Positions 55,729 through 64,000 of a stretch of 64,000 bases of DNA are shown one piece after another. This DNA is from Yponomeuta sedellus. Taxonomy: Eukaryota > Arthropoda > Insecta > Lepidoptera > Yponomeutidae. The stretch's first letter is position 1, and each line of letters starts with the position of its first letter. The DNA lies in NCBI GenBank assembly GCA_934045075.1, contig OW203726.1:21639488-21703487 (forward strand), given 5' to 3'. A program made the translations under genes and the position numbers. The notes under the pieces are model-generated. The model saw only the letters and a program-made list of their open reading frames with translations, did not search any database and was not told the origin of the DNA.

Positions 55729-55995
55729 GGGCGGTGGTAGCGGAGCGGTGTAGAACGCCGGCCTCTCAATCGGGAGTTCGTGGGTTCAAACCCCGGCGTG
55801 TACCAATGACTTTGTTTTCTAAGTTATGTACATTTGTGAAATTATAGTACCTAGCAATACCACTCGCCGACGGTGAAGGAAAACATCGTAAGGAAACTCT
55901 AGTGTCTGAAGTGTTAACGTACCTCAGCGCTTGCTACGTACAATGGCCCAACTATGAGGCTAAGTGCGGAAATCTCAGGTCTAACTAATTAACTA
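55729..55995 (+). mobile_element. intact tRNA-derived SINE family 4 with 13-bp target duplication
   Basis: The flanks ACAGTGCCACTCA at 55716-55728 and 55996-56008 are identical. The head GGTGGTAGCGGAGCGGTGTA ... GTGGGTTCAAACCCCGGCGT is tRNA-like with Pol III boxes. The body includes ACCAATGACTTTGTTTTCTA and ACGGTGAAGGAAAACATCGT. The tail is TAACTAATTAACTA, not poly(A). Confidence 0.9.
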
Positions 55996-56116
55996 ACAGT
56001 GCCACTCACATGTTTCAGTGTCAAGTTACACATTTTTTACTTATCTGTCCCGAAATTAGGTACATAATTACAAAATAGGTCTTTTGCATACCACAGAAAT
56101 CTAGTAGGTAGGTAAG

Positions 56117-56625
56117 TGTTTTGGCTTAGTGGAAAATTTACATTTTTTAACTGGTAACATTTTACAAACGTTTTTGTTGTTTGTCTGTGATCTGTTATAG
56201 TTTGTCAATGTGGAACACAGATTAATCATTCACTTCTTCTCTTTTTCGAATCGATCTTGTCGCTATCGCAACTGTGTCTAAAAAATTTAATAAATTGTCG
56301 AAATCCTAGTGCATTACCATTGGGTGTTATATAGCGCGTAGCAACTGACTGAGGCTACCATTCGTTCATCTCTGCAATTTCATCATCCCTTGTGAAGTCG
56401 GTGGCAGGTAACATAAGCGATCGCCAGGTAAGTACAGCTGTCCTTCATTAAAAGCGATCGCTGAAGGTGCCTTTCACCCCTGAAGACTGGGATAGATTCA
56501 GCGAGGGAGCTTCACGGATCCACTGTAAGTAGCTTCAGTCAATTCGCTAATTTTCGTATCGAAATTCCTTACTTTGAAAAACTACCCCAACACATACAGT
56601 CCACTATATATCGCTTTCGTTCACA
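56117..56625 (+). mobile_element. 5' LTR of the BEL/Pao element, 509 bp
   Basis: Starts TGTTTTGGCTTAG and ends CGTTCACA (TG..CA). Preceded by the target duplication GTAAG at 56112-56116. It reads the same as the 3' LTR at 62289-62797 at every position I compared. A TATATAGCGCG stretch at about 56328-56338 may be the promoter core. Confidence 0.95.
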
Positions 56626-56630
56626 TTTTT

Positions 56631-56648
56631 TGGTCCTCGAGCCCGATT
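56631..56648 (+). promoter_or_regulatory. candidate tRNA primer binding site
   Basis: TGGTCCTCGAGCCCGATT lies five bases after the 5' LTR. It is complementary to a tRNA 3' end of the form ...CGGGCTCGAGGACCA. The tRNA species was not identified. Confidence 0.6.
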
Positions 56649-56997
56649 TTAACTGAATAGTACCGTTATTGTCGTATTTATCGTGTATTTTCGTGTATTC
56701 AGCATATTTTTTCGTGTAAAATTAGTTTAGTCATTTTCATAATTTTGGCCGAAGGTAGGTTTGAAAAAAGTTCTAAATATTCAACGACCGTTACCGGTTT
56801 TCACTACAACACTAGTAACTGTCAGAAATATTTCGGTTTTATCGATTGTATCAAGCGTATGTCGCATCCCTATTGGTTCCATCTATCTTGTCTGTAGCAT
56901 TCCACGAACGTCAAACACTAAGCATTTGTAAACAAACATTTCGTAATATTTTTCACGTTTTCTCGCTTAATTCTCGTTTTCGACGAAGAATATTGCG

Positions 56998-59900
56998 ATG
57001 TCTGTGGAAGAAGATGATATTGCGATGCCTCTAGGAGCGGGTAAAAAGGGTGATATTGCTGCCGACTCCAACCGCATTGCAAGGAATTATGCCATTATGC
57101 GTATTGAGTTTATGGAGGCTTCCGATCTTCTAGGATACTCGGAACAAGACTTGCGAGATCTTTCCTCAGATTTTCACGAGGCACAAATGAAACTACTGTA
57201 TTCCGTTGATTCGAGCCATCATAAACACGAACTACAAGCCAGTAGTATATTCGAAAGAAAGTATAAAGAGGTTAAGCGTCGTATGATGGAAATGAAGGAG
57301 GAAAAACCAGGTAAGTCTAATACTTCCATAACAAATAACAACAATATTCTCGCTAAATTACCAAAAATTTCTATTAAAAATTTTGATGGCCATTTAGAAA
57401 ACTGGATTTCCTTCAAGGAACTATATGATTCATTGATACATCAGAGGGACATTCCTAACGTACAAAAACTACATTATTTGCTGTCGAGCGTTCAAGGTGC
57501 AGCATATGACTTAATCAAGAACTTTCCTCTTACGGACGAAAGTTATGCTTCGGCCTATGATGCTTTGTCGAAACACTATAATAAAAAGTGCCAGGTTGCC
57601 ATGACGTATTATGACAAATTGGTGAATTGTGATCCTGTCAAATTCAAGTCTGGACGTGAACTTGAGCGGGTTTATAGGACTTTCTCAGAAAACTTGTCAG
57701 TCTTAGAGAAATATAACTTGCCTGATAAAAATTTCATGATGTTTTACTTATTATGGTCTAAATTAGATAAATCAACTCGGGAACATTTCCAGTTGGAACA
57801 TAATTCCAACGAAATACCTAAGTTTGAAAACATTCAGGCGTTCATTGAGAAACAGTATAGGGCTTTAGAAATGGCCAATTCAACAATGCCAAGTGTCGGC
57901 GTTTCTGCTCCCAAGAATACCGGTAGTAGCAACGCATATAAAAATAAAACAAAGGCTGTTCTCATATCTCAGTCCTTAACCTGCCCTCATTGTTTGGGCC
58001 CACATCCGTTATCAAAGTGCGACCATTTTTTGAAATTAAACGTAGACTCTCGGTTTAAATTTATTAAAGAGAAAGGACTATGTGTCCTCTGTTTTTCGGA
58101 TGACCATAGGGTCAGAAACTGCAATAATCGCTCTCGTTGTAGTGTATGCAATTACTCACATCACACCTTATTGCATTTTGGTAAAGCGGCCCTACCTGCA
58201 CCCATTCTGGAGGCAGAGAAGGTCAACCCAGAAGCTACTGTTTTGACTTCATCGACACATGAATGTAATACTGTTCTATTTTCAACGGTTCAGGTGTTAG
58301 TTAAAGATCAATTTGGTGAACATCACTTAGTAAGAGCACTATTGGATTGTGCTAGTGCTTGCAATTTCATGACTGAGCCTTGTGCTAAACGTTTGGGACT
58401 GGACATTAATTCCAGTCAGCAGGCGATTCATGGCATAGGTCAAACTACTGCTTCACCACTTGGTCACATACAGTGTGAAGTCAGACCAGTCCTTTCAAAA
58501 AAGAAAATTCATAATTTTAAAATTGGAGCTTTGGTGTTGCCATCAATATGTGCTGATCAGCCAACCCAATCTGTCGATTTCTCGGGCTGGTCACACATAA
58601 ATAACATACCTCTCGCTGATCCTGAATTTTCTCGACCAGGTTCAATTGACATGTTGCTCAATGCGGATATGTTTGCTTCCTGTTTGCAACCCGGGTTCAG
58701 GCGAGGTAAACCAGGCCAACCCAATGCTTTAAATACTATTTTCGGTTGGATTATCATGGGACGTTGTGATGACGTCATACCCCCTTACTATTGTCGTCCT
58801 CGCTGTCGTAACAACAGTAATGTGTTATTCTCTTCGATTGAAAGTAGTGATTCGCCGCTTTCAAACTTGTCGTTGGACAACTCACTGAAAAAATTTTGGG
58901 AGTTGGAAAATGTTAGGGCTCCAACTAATGTTTATCTTTCGAAAGAAGATCAGCAATGCGAAGACAACTTTGTCGAAAATCACTCTCGCAACGCTGCAGG
59001 TAGGTATGTCGTTCCTCTGCCCTTTGTCGAACCTGAGACTAAACCCGAGTTCTGTAATTCTCGAGAAATTGCAGCAAAACGACTCCAGTCGTTGGAGCGT
59101 AAATTGAATGCTAATCCCGAATTAAACAAAGCTTACCACTCGTTTATGGACGAATATGAAAATTCGGGTCACATGGTTAAGGCAGAGCCCCCTTCGTCGA
59201 GTGTCGGTCAATTTTATTACATACCGCATCACGGTGTTTTGCGACCAGACTCTATTACTACCCCTCTTCGTGTCGTGTTTGATGCTAGTGCCAAAGATGC
59301 AAGAGGAGTTTCCTTGAATGACTGTCTCTTGGCGGGGCCTAAGCTACAAACAAACATTTTCGATTTGCTCGTTCGCTTTCGTTGGCACGCCGTAGTATTT
59401 ACCGGTGATGTAAAACAGATGTACCGACAAATATTAAGTAGAGATGAGGATACAGAATACCAACGCATTCTCTGGCGGCCATGTCCTGTCGGTCCTGTGC
59501 TTGATTACAAGCTTTGCACAGTGACATATGGCGTATCGTCTGCGCCATTCCAAGCCCTTCGAACTATGGCTCAGTTGGCCAAGGAGTCCATGAGTGCATA
59601 TCCTCGTGGCGCTAAAGTACTCAGTCGTGATATTTACGTTGATGACATAGTGACTGGTGCAGAATCTATAGAGGAGGCTCTGAAGATCAGATTGGAGCTA
59701 ACCCAAATGCTGTTGGCCGCAGGTTTCCACTTGCGGAAGTTAACGTCTAATGATCAGGCCTTTCTAGCAGACCTCCCACTGTCGGAGCTTTACTCTACAA
59801 GCTTTAAAAGTTTTGAGGACATCTCTGACATGTCGCTGAAAATTCTCGGTCTCCTATGGTCGCCGCAGTCAGACAGCTTTCAGTTCAAAGTTGCTGCTAA

Positions 59901-62178
59901 TGAGAGCCGTAGGTGTACAAAGCGCACTATATTGTCCGAGATAGCCCGCATTTATGACCCCCTAGGATTTCTTTGTCCAGTCACCTTTTACGCCAAGTAT
60001 ATCATGCAGCTGCTTTGGGCTGTCGGTGTCTCCTGGGACGATGATGTTCCTGAGAATATTTTGTTGGAATGGTCGAGATTCATGTCTCAATTGCCATTGT
60101 TATCATCGATTTCGATCCCTCGTCGTATGCTTCGTTCTTTCGTTAGTTTACAGCTACATGGCTTCTGCGACGCTTCAGAGCGTGGTTATTGTGCTGTAAT
60201 TTACTGTCGAAATGTCGCTAAAGACGGAACTCGCTCCATTTACCTTTGTTGTGCGAAATCTAGAGTTGCCCCTCTTCACAAACTTTCGATCCCGAGATTG
60301 GAACTCCAAGCCGCGGTTTTATTGGCGGATTTAATGAAATCTGTCGTGGATGCTTTGAAGCCCTTTCACTCAGTCGAGGAAATTTATGCCTGGTCTGACT
60401 CAAGTGTTGCTCTATCGTGGATTAAATCTTGTCCATCGAAATGGAAGACCTTTGTCGCCAATAGAGTCAGCCATATTCAGGATAGTATCCCCCCCGACTG
60501 TTGGCGGCATGTTAGTACGTTGTCGAATCCTGCTGACTGTGGATCGCGTGGTATGACTCCTTCTGAGTTAGTCACACGTGATATTTGGTGGAAAGGTCCT
60601 TCGTGGCTCTCTGATCCTAAGGATAGTTGGCCTTTATCGTCGTTGGACCAGGTTGATATGCAGGAGGAGCAAAAGATACATAGTTTCGTTTCCACTGTCG
60701 ATGTAGACATGATTGAACATTTGATAAATAAATTTTCGTCTCTCTCTACGCTTAAACATGTCATGTCATATATTTTTCGCTTTGTCGTAAATTCGAGACA
60801 CTCTACTACTGAGAGTAAAGTTTCCGGTTCATTACAGGCTTGTGAAATAAATAAAGCTTTCATGTTTTTGATTAAACATACCCAGCAGAATGCCTTTTCG
60901 CATGAGATCGATCGCATAAAATTGGGTCTCCCTAATAGCTTGCCGAAGAGTTTGCGCAAATTATCTCTTTTCCTTGATGGGGCGGGCCTTTTGAGGGTGG
61001 GCGGTCGGTTGGCTCATGCTGACGTAACCTTCGAGGTCAAGCATCCTCTGTTATTGCCGCGATCACATCGCCTCACCTCCCTCATCATTGAAGAGTACCA
61101 CAAGAAATTAATGCACCCTGGTGCTCAAACTCTGCAGAATAATCTTGCGCAAAGCTTTTGGATCCTTTCACCGAAGCGAGCTATTCGATCTGTGATATCA
61201 GGTTGCTTGCAATGTTTTCGCGCAAGTCCAAAGCCTGCCCCAGCTCCATTAATGGGTGATCTGCCTTCCTATCGCGTAAATAAAATTAAACCTTTCTCGA
61301 GTGTCGCAATCGACTATGGCGGACCTTTCGATATTGCTCTGGGTCGAGGTCGCGGACTAAAGACTTACAAAGCTTATATTTGTGTAATTATTTGTACATG
61401 CACCAAGGCTGTGCATGTTGAACTCGCAACGGAGTTGACGACGGAAGCTTTCCTAGCAGCGTTGAAGCGATTTATTGCTCGCCGTGGTAGATGCTCTAAT
61501 ATCGTGTCTGACCAGGGGCGCAATTTTGTTGGTGCCAGTAATTACCTCGGATCGCTGATGCAAACAGCTGCTGTTACTGAGGGAATAAAATTCTCTTTTA
61601 GTCCTCCGGGCAGTCCTCATTTTAATGGACTTGCTGAAGCAGGCATAAAATCCTTCAAGACTCACCTCACTCGGGTTGTCGGAAATCAGAGGTTGACTTA
61701 TGAGGAGTTTTATACCGTGCTTACGCAAATCGAGGCCATGTTAAATTCGCGTCCTCTTACTCCATTTAGTTCGGATCCCAATGATTTCTCGGCACTGACC
61801 CCAGGCCATTTCCTGACTCTGGAACCTTTGTCGTCCATTCCAGAGGAAGATTTTGTCGATCAAAGCATAAGCCCCCTGCATAGGTGGAAACTTATTCAAA
61901 AAATTCATCAAGACTTTTGGCGTAGGTGGCAGCAGGAGTATGTACATACACTGCAACAGCGAATTAAGTGGACAAAATCTCAATCTAATATTGTCGTAGG
62001 AACTCTGGTTCTAATAGTAAAGGAACAGATGAGTCCATTGCATTGGACTTTAGGTCGCATAGTGGCTCTACATCCAGGACCTGATGGAGTTTGTAGGGTT
62101 GTGACGGTGAAAACTGCTAGTGGTGAATACCGGAGACCTGTAGTCAAGCTGTGCCCCTTACCTATCGACCAAAATTAA
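56998..62178 (+). CDS. gag-pol: BEL/Pao gag-pol polyprotein (1726 aa)
   Basis: Encodes particle, processing, reverse transcription and integration functions in one frame. Gag of the DUF1759 type starts near residue 120 (LPKISIKNFDG). Cys/His knuckles follow at 329-341 (CPHCLGPHPLSKC) and from 362 (CVLCFSDDHRVRNC). An aspartic protease-like site lies at Asp450, in LLDCAS where many retropepsins have D-S/T-G. RT has Asp804 (TGDVKQMY) and the YVDD box at 880-883. RNase H has Asp1058 (GFCDAS) and Asp1134 (WSDSS). Integrase has an HHCC zinc site (His1368, His1373, Cys1403, Cys1406) and catalytic Asp1439, Asp1505 and Glu1547, then a C-terminal DUF5641-like region. No stop or frameshift is present. 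The start ATG at 56998 follows a short overlapping upstream frame, which is probably irrelevant. Confidence 0.95.
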   Translation: MSVEEDDIAMPLGAGKKGDIAADSNRIARNYAIMRIEFMEASDLLGYSEQDLRDLSSDFHEAQMKLLYSVDSSHHKHELQASSIFERKYKEVKRRMMEMKEEKPGKSNTSITNNNNILAKLPKISIKNFDGHLENWISFKELYDSLIHQRDIPNVQKLHYLLSSVQGAAYDLIKNFPLTDESYASAYDALSKHYNKKCQVAMTYYDKLVNCDPVKFKSGRELERVYRTFSENLSVLEKYNLPDKNFMMFYLLWSKLDKSTREHFQLEHNSNEIPKFENIQAFIEKQYRALEMANSTMPSVGVSAPKNTGSSNAYKNKTKAVLISQSLTCPHCLGPHPLSKCDHFLKLNVDSRFKFIKEKGLCVLCFSDDHRVRNCNNRSRCSVCNYSHHTLLHFGKAALPAPILEAEKVNPEATVLTSSTHECNTVLFSTVQVLVKDQFGEHHLVRALLDCASACNFMTEPCAKRLGLDINSSQQAIHGIGQTTASPLGHIQCEVRPVLSKKKIHNFKIGALVLPSICADQPTQSVDFSGWSHINNIPLADPEFSRPGSIDMLLNADMFASCLQPGFRRGKPGQPNALNTIFGWIIMGRCDDVIPPYYCRPRCRNNSNVLFSSIESSDSPLSNLSLDNSLKKFWELENVRAPTNVYLSKEDQQCEDNFVENHSRNAAGRYVVPLPFVEPETKPEFCNSREIAAKRLQSLERKLNANPELNKAYHSFMDEYENSGHMVKAEPPSSSVGQFYYIPHHGVLRPDSITTPLRVVFDASAKDARGVSLNDCLLAGPKLQTNIFDLLVRFRWHAVVFTGDVKQMYRQILSRDEDTEYQRILWRPCPVGPVLDYKLCTVTYGVSSAPFQALRTMAQLAKESMSAYPRGAKVLSRDIYVDDIVTGAESIEEALKIRLELTQMLLAAGFHLRKLTSNDQAFLADLPLSELYSTSFKSFEDISDMSLKILGLLWSPQSDSFQFKVAANESRRCTKRTILSEIARIYDPLGFLCPVTFYAKYIMQLLWAVGVSWDDDVPENILLEWSRFMSQLPLLSSISIPRRMLRSFVSLQLHGFCDASERGYCAVIYCRNVAKDGTRSIYLCCAKSRVAPLHKLSIPRLELQAAVLLADLMKSVVDALKPFHSVEEIYAWSDSSVALSWIKSCPSKWKTFVANRVSHIQDSIPPDCWRHVSTLSNPADCGSRGMTPSELVTRDIWWKGPSWLSDPKDSWPLSSLDQVDMQEEQKIHSFVSTVDVDMIEHLINKFSSLSTLKHVMSYIFRFVVNSRHSTTESKVSGSLQACEINKAFMFLIKHTQQNAFSHEIDRIKLGLPNSLPKSLRKLSLFLDGAGLLRVGGRLAHADVTFEVKHPLLLPRSHRLTSLIIEEYHKKLMHPGAQTLQNNLAQSFWILSPKRAIRSVISGCLQCFRASPKPAPAPLMGDLPSYRVNKIKPFSSVAIDYGGPFDIALGRGRGLKTYKAYICVIICTCTKAVHVELATELTTEAFLAALKRFIARRGRCSNIVSDQGRNFVGASNYLGSLMQTAAVTEGIKFSFSPPGSPHFNGLAEAGIKSFKTHLTRVVGNQRLTYEEFYTVLTQIEAMLNSRPLTPFSSDPNDFSALTPGHFLTLEPLSSIPEEDFVDQSISPLHRWKLIQKIHQDFWRRWQQEYVHTLQQRIKWTKSQSNIVVGTLVLIVKEQMSPLHWTLGRIVALHPGPDGVCRVVTVKTASGEYRRPVVKLCPLPIDQN

Positions 62179-62277
62179 GTCCTTGTAATAATACTTTTTT
62201 TTTTTATATGTAATTGTATAAATTAATCTCTTATTTCCTTTTAGCTTTCGTTAACTTCAAAAATACTGTTGTATTTT

Positions 62278-62288
62278 GGTGGGCGGAA
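62278..62288 (+). promoter_or_regulatory. polypurine tract of the BEL/Pao element
   Basis: Purine-rich GGTGGGCGGAA ends at the first base of the 3' LTR, where plus-strand DNA synthesis is primed in LTR elements. Confidence 0.7.
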
Positions 62289-62797
62289 TGTTTTGGCTTA
62301 GTGGAAAATTTACATTTTTTAACTGGTAACATTTTACAAACGTTTTTGTTGTTTGTCTGTGATCTGTTATAGTTTGTCAATGTGGAACACAGATTAATCA
62401 TTCACTTCTTCTCTTTTTCGAATCGATCTTGTCGCTATCGCAACTGTGTCTAAAAAATTTAATAAATTGTCGAAATCCTAGTGCATTACCATTGGGTGTT
62501 ATATAGCGCGTAGCAACTGACTGAGGCTACCATTCGTTCATCTCTGCAATTTCATCATCCCTTGTGAAGTCGGTGGCAGGTAACATAAGCGATCGCCAGG
62601 TAAGTACAGCTGTCCTTCATTAAAAGCGATCGCTGAAGGTGCCTTTCACCCCTGAAGACTGGGATAGATTCAGCGAGGGAGCTTCACGGATCCACTGTAA
62701 GTAGCTTCAGTCAATTCGCTAATTTTCGTATCGAAATTCCTTACTTTGAAAAACTACCCCAACACATACAGTCCACTATATATCGCTTTCGTTCACA
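62289..62797 (+). mobile_element. 3' LTR of the BEL/Pao element, 509 bp
   Basis: Same length and reading as the 5' LTR, followed directly by GTAAG at 62798-62802. Confidence 0.95.
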
Positions 62798-62802
62798 GTA
62801 AG

Positions 62803-64000
62803 TATTATGTTTTTATTCTAATACCTTGACACTGTGAAGGACACTTTGCCCTACTAGGGCCTGATATAAGCCTGTCACAAGAAAAGACGGCGAGGAATGT
62901 CCGTAGAAGAAATATTATACCTAACTTACTAAAAAGTAATCCAAGAGACGACCACCTCAAACTATTTTTATTGAACTCATGTAAGTTACATACCTTTATT
63001 TAGGGGATATCCCGACTTGCCTCTGCTCCTGGGGTATCAATGGGATTAATTCGTCCGCCAAATGCCTCAACCCATGTTTGGAAACACGGAAGGTTTTTGT
63101 GAACTCTGATTGTTGGAACGATTGCCGAAACGCGTGAAACCGACGTCTATTTCGGCGCTCTTGTACTCTGCGCTTCGCCCTGTTGACTATTTGTGATAAT
63201 CGCTATCATAAACCGAGTGAAGAAGTATACATTTTATTAAAAAAATACTTTTTAGCCTTCTTCGTCACAACTGCCAGTGAGCAATCATACCGAAAAAGCT
63301 ACTGTTGTTCAAAGATACTAATATTGCAGCTGTCAGGTAGCTGTCATGCAGTTATATAGCTCAATGAAACGTCAAATAAGGAGTAGCATACGGATTTGAC
63401 AGCCAGACTGTTACCAAGGAACTGTAATTTTGTAAGAGCATACGAAAGTGGCTCCATGTAGCTCGACGGTACCTGTCATGTCGTTCATTGGTCGTTAAAT
63501 GGAACATTTGTGCTTAGTGGAATACCGCTAGCGTAAAACCTTGTAATTGGACTACCGATGAACTCCTTGAGAACTGTAATGTTGTTGAGTAGAATCGGGG
63601 CCCTGGTCTCTGTCTACCACTCTGGGATGCAGGGCCTGCATCCCAGAGGGGTAGGCAGAGACCAGATCACCTTCACTTCATCGACATTCTTTAGTTGTTG
63701 CCCGCACGCTCGCCCGGCTGAGGGTACTTTTTTTCTTCCCCTTTGCTAATACAGCTAGAGATTATATTCGACACGTTTACGTTTAATGGCGGTCAAGGGC
63801 TTGTTTCATAGAACTGCGATTCATGGTTTACAATGAAAATTCGAAGTAAATAGCAAAGTTGATTAACAACTAGACTCTGCTACGCAATATACCTCGAATT
63901 GTCATATTAAACGACGACTTGTATTTTTATGAAACGGCTCAAGTAGCGCCCCAATAGAAACAATAATATCTTACAAACAGGCATTAAAAATAACATAATC
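62803..64000. other. flank of the BEL element, no gene identified
   Basis: AT-rich. A CCGAAACGCG piece near 63128 recalls the Penelope-tail motif but does not fold convincingly. A weak inverted pair (GGGCTTGTTTCATA at 63798, TATGAAACGGCTC near 63928) may bound a small MITE. Confidence 0.4.
63604..63664. repeat. inverted repeat, 30-bp arms, built from a dispersed family
   Basis: Arms 63604-63633 and 63635-63664 pair except at two positions, around a single central G. Each arm is the CTACC(C/A)CTCTGGGATGCAGG end of the family also found at 0.77, 23.6 and 31.7 kb. Confidence 0.85.

Larger units (their letters stand above)
56117..62797 (+). mobile_element. complete BEL/Pao LTR retrotransposon, 6681 bp
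   Basis: Two 509-bp LTRs enclose one long gag-pol frame. GTAAG flanks both sides (56112-56116 and 62798-62802), giving a 5-bp target duplication. A candidate primer binding site starts TGG five bases after the 5' LTR, and a purine-rich tract (GGTGGGCGGAA) abuts the 3' LTR. LTR identity, an intact frame and a clean duplication all indicate a very recent insertion. There is no envelope frame downstream of integrase. Confidence 0.95.

Noticed and set aside
56846..57034. 62-codon frame upstream of and overlapping the BEL gag start
   Set aside because: It lies in the element leader, overlaps the real start in another frame and has no family similarity.
62179..62288. Envelope-like gene in the BEL element
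   Set aside because: Only about 110 bases separate the pol stop from the 3' LTR, so no third gene is possible.

Overview
The window looks like repeat-swollen chromosomal DNA of a moth or butterfly (Lepidoptera). It is AT-rich. It carries lepidopteran-type Helitrons (TCCTACTAATATTATA start, CAGCTAG end), several tRNA- and 5S-derived SINE families, CR1/Jockey-like and Penelope retroelements, an intact BEL/Pao LTR retrotransposon, and spliced exons of a conserved insect protein. The order-level call rests on recognising the repeats, not on a search.

Layout. Positions 1-5100 hold four exons of one host gene on the minus strand (5096-4958, 3662-3598, 2540-2402, 1527-1415). Splice sites and codon phases fit across all four. 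The gene continues beyond the left edge and its first exon was not found. From 5.1 to 56 kb is mostly intron-like or intergenic DNA filled with dispersed repeats. It includes a canonical Helitron (14.2 kb), a decayed acidic 22-residue repeat array split by a retroposon (15.9-17.9 kb), a Penelope-like fragment with GIY-YIG endonuclease remains (26.1-27.1 kb), and a broken CR1/Jockey-like reverse transcriptase on the minus strand (27.4-29.5 kb) cut by a 1.3-kb inverted-repeat transposon full of CGGCCA motifs (29.5-30.8 kb). Further right are a foldback MITE with a transposase relic (35.6-36.2 kb), two perfect inverted repeats (41.4-41.7 and 42.6-42.8 kb), a tandem satellite (44.7-45.0 kb) and a head-to-tail Helitron-like array (47.3-48.1 kb). 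A possible terminal exon of another minus-strand gene is at 55.4-55.55 kb. A complete, apparently very young BEL/Pao element fills 56117-62797, with LTRs that read as identical, a 5-bp target duplication and one 1726-codon gag-pol frame.

How it fits together. Apart from the host exons, the sequence is the work of selfish elements. SINEs share their 3' ends with LINE remnants. A Penelope copy sits in an older repeat whose uninterrupted paralogue is also in the window. The most interesting unexplained structure is a short hairpin with a fixed internal loop (GACCA opposite AAACGT) at three loci, with compensating changes in its stems. One copy lies in the tail of the Penelope-like element.
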